Source of the DNA: Brevibacterium casei CIP 102111
Lineage (GTDB): Bacteria; Actinomycetota; Actinomycetes; Actinomycetales; Brevibacteriaceae
Length of the DNA: 64,000 bases
Assembly (NCBI RefSeq): GCF_900169275.1
Contig: NZ_FXZC01000003.1
Span: forward strand, 248,001 to 312,000
Direction: 5' to 3'
Position numbers and translations under genes: made by a program
Part shown: positions 58,227-64,000 of the stretch, one piece after another
How positions within the stretch are numbered: position 1 is the stretch's first letter
How the letters are laid out: each line of letters opens with the position of its first letter
The notes under the pieces: generated by a model
Told to the model about the DNA's origin: nothing
Databases searched by the model: none
The model's input: the letters and a program-made list of their open reading frames with translations, nothing else

Positions 58227-58669
58227 GCTGCCTCCGCTCGGTTGTTGACGTCCTGGCACAGGTAGTCCCTGGTCCAGTTCGTGGTGCCGGTCTCAGCGAC
58301 GAGCACCTGCAGGTCACGGCCGTTCAACGCCGGGTCGTCCGGGTTGTCGAGGATCGTGATCGTGTCCCCGTAGTGGAGGAACGTCGACGCCATGGGCACG
58401 CTGACTCGGTGTGTGGCGAGCACTTCCACACCGTCCGCGACAGTGATGGGGCGGTTGGATTGGGTGAGGAACTGTGCCGAGCACGGCATGTGCCGCCACC
58501 GCCACTCGACCCCAGGCGTGTCCGTGGTTCCGCCGGGAGTCCAGTCGCCGGGTGTGCCAGCACGGAACGCCGCACAGTCCCCTGTGAGGAACCCGTACGC
58601 GGCCGGCTGGTGATGCTCGGACCAGTCATCGGGGACCACCTTGAGGCGGCCCCTCGGTGCCCTTGTCAT
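58223..58669 (-). CDS. Phage head-closure-type connector, 148 aa
   Basis: TITILDNPDDPALNGRDLQV, then RDYLCQDVN, with a beta-barrel-like pattern and the place between the gp6-like adaptor and the gp10-like protein, fit head-closure proteins (DUF6093-type in actinophages). ATG 58669 overlaps the previous stop by four bases. Confidence 0.72.
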   Translation of the reverse strand: MTRAPRGRLKVVPDDWSEHHQPAAYGFLTGDCAAFRAGTPGDWTPGGTTDTPGVEWRWRHMPCSAQFLTQSNRPITVADGVEVLATHRVSVPMASTFLHYGDTITILDNPDDPALNGRDLQVLVAETGTTNWTRDYLCQDVNNRAEAA

Positions 58670-59031
58670 AGCCGGTGCTCCTCACCCTCAGCACGGCCCT
58701 CGCCACCGATCGCGAACGCCGTGAAGAACGGATCATCGTCCTCCGCGGCCTCCTCCTCGTCGGCTCGCTTGCGCAGTGCTGTGGCGTGCTTGCGCAGAGC
58801 GTCCGCGACTGCTGGCCCATCCGATGCTCGATCTTGAGTCTGGATCTTCTTGGACAGCAACGCCTCGTCTGTGGCGATCGCGTCCAAGGCATCGGCGGCA
58901 GCCCGCAGAACGGATCCGCGAGCGATGGTGAGGAAGCCGCGAATCTGGTCGTCATCGAAGTCCGGGTCAGCGGCGTTAGTGTCACCGATGATGAGCCGAA
59001 CCTGATTCTCAGGGACCGTGTAGTCGACCAT
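58666..59031 (-). CDS. Phage head-tail adaptor (gp6-like), 121 aa
   Basis: VPENQVRLIIGDTNAADPDF, DDDQIRGFLTIARGSVLRAA and ADALDAIATDEALLSKKIQT follow the helical adaptor pattern that binds the portal. The acidic C-terminus (EEEAAEDDDPFF) is typical. AGGAGG precedes the ATG. First gene after the capsid. Confidence 0.82.
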   Translation of the reverse strand: MVDYTVPENQVRLIIGDTNAADPDFDDDQIRGFLTIARGSVLRAAADALDAIATDEALLSKKIQTQDRASDGPAVADALRKHATALRKRADEEEAAEDDDPFFTAFAIGGEGRAEGEEHRL

Positions 59032-59109
59032 GCGAACCTCCTGTCATGCCGTTCCCCGCCCCACACGAGGGTCGTCAGTGCGGGACGGGGACCGTGCACT
59101 GGGTGCTGG

Positions 59110-60201
59110 TCAGGCTCCGGTGGAGGCGTAGGCGACGAGAGCCTTGCCGTCACCGTCACGGAAGCCCTTCGCGGCACCGTCGACCGACCGGCCACGGAAG
59201 TCGATCGTGTCGTCCAGGTAGGAGCCTTCCTCGAACGGGATCTCACCGCCGCCGACCCGGTTGCCCTGGTCGCGCTTCGTGCGAATGTCCACGTTCTCGT
59301 GACCGAGGAGCAGGGCGTGGATGACCGCCGGGTGGTCGCTGCCCTTGTTCGCCAGCAGGTACCAGGTCTTCGCCCGGTTCGCGGACTTGTCGATCTTGAC
59401 CAGCCACTTCGCGACCTGCACGGTCACGAGACCCCGGAAGGGGTTCTGGATGCGGGTCTTGGTCTCCTTGTTGCCCTCGGTGACCTTGAGGTCGAGTTCC
59501 TCGGCGTTGATGATCCGGTTCGCCTCGATCTGCAGGGACGGCGGCACCAGGAGCACGAGCCCCGTGGTGTCGACGAGGTCGCCACGCCAGTCCTCCTTGA
59601 GCGCGAACGACTCGACCGCGGCCTGCAGGTTCTCCGGGGACAGCGGCTTGTTGTCGACGCTCGCGAAGAAGTCGGTACGGGGACCGGTTTCGGAGACGAA
59701 CTGGGAGAAGACGTTGCGGTTCGAGGTTTCGACCGCACCGTTGCCGAGGCGCTTCGGGAAGGCCGCCATGTCGGTGAAGTCACCGGAGATGTTGAGCTCC
59801 CAGGTGTACCCGAACCGGCGTCCGAACTTCTTCACCTGGTATTCGATCTCGAGTTCGTCGAGGGTGTCGGCCTTGTACTCTTCGCCCTCAGCGACCTCTT
59901 CGAACTCGGTGGAACCGAACAGGTCACGCAGCTTCTTGGGCCGGAAGTCCGGCACCTTGCGTTCGAGTGCGAACGCCTCGTACTCCTTGACGGCGTCCTT
60001 CTGGGCCTGGATCGCTTCGACCTCGAACCCCTTGGACAGGAGCAGCGGGAAGTCGGAGGTCGACATGGCCTCACGGAACTGGGCGAGGGCGATGTGCCCG
60101 CCCTTCTGGGCTTCGTTGAAGAGCTTGGCTGCGCCGAGCACCTTCGACTTGAGGTTGGGGGCTGTGCGGAATTCCGCCTCAGCCAGCAGGTCAAGTTCCA
60201 T
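59110..60201 (-). CDS. Major capsid protein (HK97 fold), 363 aa
   Basis: FEVEAIQAQKDAVKEYEAFA, YKADTLDELEIEYQVKKFGR, FGYTWELNISGDFTDMAAFP, GLVLLVPPSLQIEANRIINA and WYLLANKGSDHPAVIHALLL fit the N-arm, E-loop and P-domain order of HK97-type capsid proteins in actinophages. Positioned after protease/scaffold and decoration genes. AAGGAG precedes ATG 60201. Confidence 0.9.
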   Translation of the reverse strand: MELDLLAEAEFRTAPNLKSKVLGAAKLFNEAQKGGHIALAQFREAMSTSDFPLLLSKGFEVEAIQAQKDAVKEYEAFALERKVPDFRPKKLRDLFGSTEFEEVAEGEEYKADTLDELEIEYQVKKFGRRFGYTWELNISGDFTDMAAFPKRLGNGAVETSNRNVFSQFVSETGPRTDFFASVDNKPLSPENLQAAVESFALKEDWRGDLVDTTGLVLLVPPSLQIEANRIINAEELDLKVTEGNKETKTRIQNPFRGLVTVQVAKWLVKIDKSANRAKTWYLLANKGSDHPAVIHALLLGHENVDIRTKRDQGNRVGGGEIPFEEGSYLDDTIDFRGRSVDGAAKGFRDGDGKALVAYASTGA

Positions 60202-60235
60202 TGTTCTCTCCTTGGAGTGGGGATGCGCGGGGCTG

Positions 60236-60580
60236 TCAGCCTGCGGTGGGGGCGGGCGGGATCATGCCGAACGGGGCGACCTCGGCGGGGCCGGTGCCGG
60301 CGGCCTTGGCCTGGTTGGACACACCCCATGCGGTGGTGCCGGCGGTCGCGGTGAGTGCGCCGTTGCCGTTGAGGTAGACGACCTGCCCTTCGGTGAGGGC
60401 TCCGGCGACGTCAATGGTCCAGGAACCGTCGAGCCACACGGTGAGGCGTTCGTCCTTCTTCGCGTCGACGAGGGCGACGCCACGGTAGGCGCCGATCGCG
60501 ACGGGCTGCCCGGACGTGTAGTCCTTGTCGGCGGTGAGTGCGATGTGCTTGTTCTCGAGGTACTTCTGGTTCTTCGCCAT
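60236..60580 (-). CDS. Capsid decoration-type protein (DUF2190-like), 114 aa
   Basis: KNQKYLENKHIALTADKDYT, SGQPVAIGAYRGVALVDAKK and VAGALTEGQVVYLNGNGALT form a short beta-rich protein of the DUF2190 type that coats capsids. Between scaffold and capsid, its usual place. The ATG lies one base after the protease stop. Confidence 0.82.
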   Translation of the reverse strand: MAKNQKYLENKHIALTADKDYTSGQPVAIGAYRGVALVDAKKDERLTVWLDGSWTIDVAGALTEGQVVYLNGNGALTATAGTTAWGVSNQAKAAGTGPAEVAPFGMIPPAPTAG

Positions 60581-60581
60581 G

Positions 60582-60989
60582 TCAGGCTCCCTTCATGGTC
60601 GCGAGCTCTTCCCACGACGGCAGTTCGGATTCGGTGACGTTCGTCTGGGTGGTGTCGGCCGGTCGGGATTCGCCGAGGCCGTGGACCTGCCCGTCACCGC
60701 CACCGAGGGTGCGCAGTTCGTCGGCGGCTTCCTTCGCCTCGGTGGCGATGGTGTCCTTGTCCTTGTCGGATTCGGTGAGCTGGTCGATGAGACGCGTCTT
60801 CATGCCGGGGGCGTTGATGTGCTCGAACGCTTCCTCGACGATGCCCGCGACCTCCGTGCGGCGGGCCTCCTTGGCCTTGGCCTTCTTGAGTTCGGCGATC
60901 TCGGCCTTGAGTGCGGCGTTCTCCTTGCGGAGCTTCTCGAGTTCCGAGTCGGCTTCTTCGACCCGGCCGGTGTTCTGGTTGTCAGCCAT
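60582..60989 (-). CDS. Nested scaffold protein from internal start, 135 aa
   Basis: ATG 60989 inside the protease gene, same frame, is preceded by a perfect AAGGAGG (60998-61004) eight bases upstream, stronger than the site of most neighbours. It would make only the scaffold part (ADNQNTGRVEEADSELEKLR...), as lambda Nu3 is made from within gene C. More scaffold than protease would then be produced from one message. Confidence 0.75.
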   Translation of the reverse strand: MADNQNTGRVEEADSELEKLRKENAALKAEIAELKKAKAKEARRTEVAGIVEEAFEHINAPGMKTRLIDQLTESDKDKDTIATEAKEAADELRTLGGGDGQVHGLGESRPADTTQTNVTESELPSWEELATMKGA

Positions 60990-61775
60990 AGCGGCTGCCT
61001 CCTTGGGGTTGGATTCCTGGTTTCCAGTCCCAGCCGGGGCCGGGGTGGTCTTGGGGACGTACTGGGTTGTGGCGACCACCTCAGTGGGGTCGCCGTCGAG
61101 GGTGACGTTCACGCCGTCGATCGAGTACGCCTGCTCGTAGGTGGCCTGCTTGTCTTCGGATTCGAGGTCGAACCACACAACGTGACGGTCGGCGTCGAAG
61201 TCGCGGACCCAGATGTAGCCGCGGTCGATGCCGTGGGAAGAGCGGAGAGCGGACTGCAGGAGTTCGCGGGTTTCCTGCGTGGTGGCTTCACGCATGCGCG
61301 CGGACTCGAGCACCTCGAGCACCCGTCCTCCCCGACCGGCCTTGGTGACGAAGTCGACGCTGCGTGCCTCGACGAGGCGGGTCACGATGCGTTCCCCGTC
61401 CGCCTCCTTGACTTCTCCGGAGGCGCGGATGCTCACGCCGATGTCGTCGGCCATTTCGGCGAGGATCGGTTTCCAGTGGGTGTAGATGCGCGCCTCGGCG
61501 ACGAGTCCACCCGATTCGTCGTCCCAGTGGGCGTCCTCGGTGAGTACGCCGACGAGATCCCGGATGGACCCTTCGGGGCGTTCCCAATCCTGGGCTTCGG
61601 TGGCGTGGTCGAGGTACATGTGGGTGCCTGCGGGGAATACCTTGTCGCGGCCGGCGGCTTCGATGGTCTCGCGCGGGTAGGTGCCGGAGGATCCGGTGCC
61701 GGGGGTGATGACGCCGATCTTGAACCGGCCACCGGACTGCGGGGTGAGTGTTCCCGCCTCGCTGAGGAGAGTCAT
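60582..61775 (-). CDS. Capsid maturation protease fused to scaffold, 397 aa
   Basis: Residues 1-160 are prohead-protease-like: GTHMYLDHATEAQDWERPEG with a candidate catalytic His, and DIGVSIRASGEVKE with the candidate Ser. Residues 263-397 are a separate scaffold: a charged coiled coil (EEADSELEKLRKENAALKAE, IAELKKAKAKEARRTEVAGI) and a C-terminal part ending ELPSWEELATMKGA that should bind capsid. A nested start gives the scaffold alone. The ATG overlaps the MuF stop. Confidence 0.87.
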   Translation of the reverse strand: MTLLSEAGTLTPQSGGRFKIGVITPGTGSSGTYPRETIEAAGRDKVFPAGTHMYLDHATEAQDWERPEGSIRDLVGVLTEDAHWDDESGGLVAEARIYTHWKPILAEMADDIGVSIRASGEVKEADGERIVTRLVEARSVDFVTKAGRGGRVLEVLESARMREATTQETRELLQSALRSSHGIDRGYIWVRDFDADRHVVWFDLESEDKQATYEQAYSIDGVNVTLDGDPTEVVATTQYVPKTTPAPAGTGNQESNPKEAAAMADNQNTGRVEEADSELEKLRKENAALKAEIAELKKAKAKEARRTEVAGIVEEAFEHINAPGMKTRLIDQLTESDKDKDTIATEAKEAADELRTLGGGDGQVHGLGESRPADTTQTNVTESELPSWEELATMKGA

Positions 61776-62827
61776 TGCTTCGCCACCTTTCGGAGGTCTG
61801 TGAGGCTTGTTGCCTGGTAGGAGGGTCGCCAGTCGGGGTTGTCGACGCGCTGGGCCATGTCGGCGAGGGTGATGTCGCCGTTGGTGAGCATCCGATACCG
61901 GTCGGGGCCGAGTGCGGCGAGGGCGTCGTGTGGGTTGGTCTCGATCCAGTCCTCAGCGGAGGGCAGAACGTCCGGGGGTTCCTCGATGCCGGGGAAGCCC
62001 AGTTCCGCCCAGGTCTTGGTCTTGGGGATGAACGTGCACCGCCCGTTCTGGTGGTCCCAGGGGCCGGGGGTGTCTGGCGGGTATTCGGTGCCGTGCTTGG
62101 CGAGGCAGGACGGGCAGGTGCGGGATGACAGTTGAGCCGTCCACACGACGGCCGTGACGGTCGGGTTCGCGTTGTTCTGTGCCCGGTTCGCGGCCCGGTG
62201 CGCGTCGAGGGTCTCAGTCCTGGCGATTCTCATCGCCCGGGTGAGACCACCGTTGAACCCGCCGCGGGTGCGGCGCAGCATCTCCCTCGCCGCCCGGTCC
62301 GGATGCCAACCACTGGGTACGGCACGGATGAGCGCCGACGTCATCGCATCCACAGCCTCATCCGAAAGCGGCAAGGACGAGGCGTGGATCTGGCCCAACG
62401 ACCGTTCGATGATCTGCTCAAGCGCCGACTGATCCACACGCGTGAAGCTGGGCAGCAGACGCTGGTCTACGGGCGGCATCTGCGACATGGCGACACCAGT
62501 GGTGAGGTCCGCGGTTCGTTCCACAACCTCCCGCACCGCCGGTTCCAGCAACGGCCCGATCTCCGCCGCGAGTTCCCGCAGTCGCGCCGAGGTCATCGCC
62601 AGGGCACGCTGGGTGCGCGCCAGTTGGGTGATCTGGGCCGGGGTGAGTTGGTCGCCGGCGGCTTTGCGGGCGAGGATCACCGTGATCGTGTCCTGCCATT
62701 CCGCGGCGATCTCCTGCCAGGCTTGCGCCCACCGTGCGGTGAGTGCCCTCGTGGAGGCGTCCACATAGTCGTCGACCATGTCCCGCAGCTCAGCGGCCCG
62801 ACGCAACGTCAACTCAGTGATTGCCAC
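61772..62827 (-). CDS. MuF-like head morphogenesis protein, 351 aa
   Basis: Minor capsid protein of the SPP1-gp7/MuF type, ejected or placed beside the portal. The long helical N-terminus (RWAQAWQEIAAEWQDTITVI) leads to AMRIARTETLDAHRAANRAQ, the MuF signature, and SSRTCPSCLAKHGTEYPPDT with paired Cys and a nearby His. No toxin domain is attached. GTG 62827 has GGAGG seven bases upstream; the longer frame above it is not used. Confidence 0.87.
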   Translation of the reverse strand: MAITELTLRRAAELRDMVDDYVDASTRALTARWAQAWQEIAAEWQDTITVILARKAAGDQLTPAQITQLARTQRALAMTSARLRELAAEIGPLLEPAVREVVERTADLTTGVAMSQMPPVDQRLLPSFTRVDQSALEQIIERSLGQIHASSLPLSDEAVDAMTSALIRAVPSGWHPDRAAREMLRRTRGGFNGGLTRAMRIARTETLDAHRAANRAQNNANPTVTAVVWTAQLSSRTCPSCLAKHGTEYPPDTPGPWDHQNGRCTFIPKTKTWAELGFPGIEEPPDVLPSAEDWIETNPHDALAALGPDRYRMLTNGDITLADMAQRVDNPDWRPSYQATSLTDLRKVAKQ

Positions 62828-62840
62828 ACCGGGGCCTCCT

Positions 62841-64000
62841 CTACTGCTTCTTGATCGCCTCCGCCGGATCCTCACCGCGTTCAAACGCCGCCACAGCCGC
62901 ATCCCCCGCGCTCGTGGTGGGGTCGATGAAGTTGCCGTCGTCGTCCGTCCACTGTTCGAGGGTTTCGTCCACGTCCCGCTCCCCCAGGGCACGCAACAGA
63001 AGCCGCATGGTCGTCAGGGGTGGGAGTTTCCCGGTCGCGTCAGCGTCAACGATCGCCTTCGTGATGACCGCAACATCGACGTCGTCGAGGTCGGGCCAGG
63101 TGAACGTGATCGTCCGGTCGTCGTCGTTGCCGAGCACCACCTCTTGGCGTTGCGTGTACGGGTCGACCTTGATGCCGCCCTTGAGTGGCCCCTGTGGGGC
63201 GAGGACTGCCTGGTCGATGACGTGGTTGAGGATCGCCCGATACGTTTCCTGTGCGACGTCACGGCGCCCCTGCATGGTCAACCGGGTCGGCTGGTTGAGG
63301 GTCTCCGCGACCGCACGTGCACCTGTCTGGCCCGGGTCGGAGAGGAGCGTGGTGACCGGGACACCGAACGCACTGGCGACCATCGTTGCGAGTGGTCGAC
63401 CCGATTCGGCGTCGATCGTGGCACCGGTCTTCGGAACCGCCTCGAGTTGCGTGTTCGGGTCCATGCCGACGACACCACCAGCCTCGGGGAGACCGTTGAG
63501 TGCCGCACGCGCCTGCTGCGCTGTGGAACGCTTACCCGACAGTTTCCACGCGATGCGGGCGAGAGCCTTCGTGAGTTTCGCCCAGTCGTCGAGGAACCCC
63601 GTGTATGCGCGCGCCCAGGGAATGGCGGGGAACGCGTCCCCGAGCCCGTACTTCCCGACCTTGTTCACCGCCGTGTGATGCACGGCCGCGGACCAGTCGA
63701 CGGGGTTGCCGTCGATGACGGGCATGCGCCTCGTCGGGGTGTACCCGAGAGCCGGATACCACACAGTCTTCTGCCGGGTAGTGACTCGCGAGGTGCGTTC
63801 CCCGATGGTGGTTTCTTCGTAGTCGCGGCGGTAGAACCACGGCTCCGAAGCATCCTGCGGGTTGGTGATGATGTCCGTGACTTCGAGAGAGTCGAGGGTG
63901 CGGACCCGCACGAAACCCGTCTGCGGGTTGGTGAACAGGATCGCGTACACGTTCCCGTCCGTCGCGAGCCGCTTCTCCCACTCCTCGTGCGCCTGATGCC
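62841..64000 (-). CDS. Portal protein (5' end beyond window)
   Basis: At least 386 residues are open to the window edge. NVYAILFTNPQTGFVRVRTL, YGLGDAFPAIPWARAYTGFL, WKLSGKRSTAQQ, SAFGVPVTTLLSDPGQTGAR, LTMQGRRDVAQETYRAILNH and ITFTWPDLDDVDVAVITKAI fit actinophage portal proteins (dodecamer ring for DNA passage). The 3' end precedes the MuF gene by 13 bases. Only the N-terminal part is missing. Confidence 0.9.
   Translation of the reverse strand, partial: HQAHEEWEKRLATDGNVYAILFTNPQTGFVRVRTLDSLEVTDIITNPQDASEPWFYRRDYEETTIGERTSRVTTRQKTVWYPALGYTPTRRMPVIDGNPVDWSAAVHHTAVNKVGKYGLGDAFPAIPWARAYTGFLDDWAKLTKALARIAWKLSGKRSTAQQARAALNGLPEAGGVVGMDPNTQLEAVPKTGATIDAESGRPLATMVASAFGVPVTTLLSDPGQTGARAVAETLNQPTRLTMQGRRDVAQETYRAILNHVIDQAVLAPQGPLKGGIKVDPYTQRQEVVLGNDDDRTITFTWPDLDDVDVAVITKAIVDADATGKLPPLTTMRLLLRALGERDVDETLEQWTDDDGNFIDPTTSAGDAAVAAFERGEDPAEAIKKQ

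Larger units (their letters stand above)
38478..64000 (-). mobile_element. Integrated siphovirus-type prophage (late region; continues past window)
   Basis: From the tRNA-Thr att core to the window end there is an unbroken set of phage structural and lysis genes, almost all reading leftward with short or overlapping junctions. The order matches actinobacterial siphoviruses: portal, MuF, protease/scaffold, decoration, capsid, connectors, tail terminator, major tail, G/GT, tape measure, tail tip, fibre, lysis. All genes appear intact, so it may be inducible. Terminase, integrase and immunity region must lie to the right. Confidence 0.95.

Noticed and set aside
38478..64000. Integrase, immunity repressor or anti-phage defence cluster inside the visible prophage
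   Set aside because: I found no recombinase, Cro/CI-type regulator or known defence gene in either strand here; these must lie beyond 64000.

Overview
The window is high-GC actinobacterial DNA. Gene content (3-methylcrotonyl-CoA carboxylase, FadA/FadB, TetR and HxlR regulators, DUF899, DUF2254, an LPXTG-anchored protein) and codon use suggest a Micrococcales member, perhaps Brevibacterium-like; the genus is an impression from protein style, not tested. Two compartments are visible: host chromosome from 1 to about 38.47 kb, and the left part of an integrated siphovirus-type prophage from about 38.48 kb to the window end, where it continues.

Host region. 1-3545: RND efflux permease, cut by the window start. 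3.7-9.9 kb: leftward genes for an MFS transporter, nitroreductase, MsrA, an unknown membrane protein, peptide deformylase, a CitE-like lyase and a MaoC hydratase. 10-11.9 kb: an MFS exporter divergent from a TetR regulator, with two matching operators between them. 12-13.7 kb: a 55-residue membrane protein translationally coupled to an NCS1 permease. 13.7-19 kb: HAD phosphatase, a divergent HxlR/DUF899 pair, DUF2254 protein, cardiolipin synthase. 19.2-25.7 kb: acyl-CoA carboxylase/acyl-CoA dehydrogenase operon with a divergent TetR, then a quinone-reductase-like MDR enzyme. 25.9-30.6 kb: GNAT fused to a glycolipid-binding-type domain, then fadB and fadA. 30.9-38.2 kb: a strongly basic secreted protein, a membrane protein, a C45 acyltransferase fused to a helix-turn-helix and overlapping a MESH1-like HD hydrolase, an M48 protease, a large membrane protein, and a cell-wall-anchored pyroglutamyl-peptidase-like protein.

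Prophage. The junction is the 3' part of a tRNA-Thr, the usual duplicated core of a tRNA-integrating phage. Nearly all phage genes read leftward toward it, in the order portal, MuF, protease/scaffold, decoration, capsid, connectors, tail terminator, HNH endonuclease, major tail protein, frameshifted tail chaperones G/GT, tape measure, distal tail and minor tail proteins, fibre, accessory membrane proteins, endolysin, holin. The only rightward gene is a 107-residue two-TM membrane protein between GT and the tape measure, a good lysogeny-expressed (moron) candidate. Integrase, repressor, terminase and the other att site are outside the window.

The most interesting items are the self-contained C45-HTH/HD operon at 32147-33989 with twin perfect operators over a near-consensus leaderless promoter; the rightward moron; the CCCAAAA slippery site joining G and GT; the nested scaffold start inside the capsid protease; and an iterated decamer common in the host part but nearly absent from the prophage.
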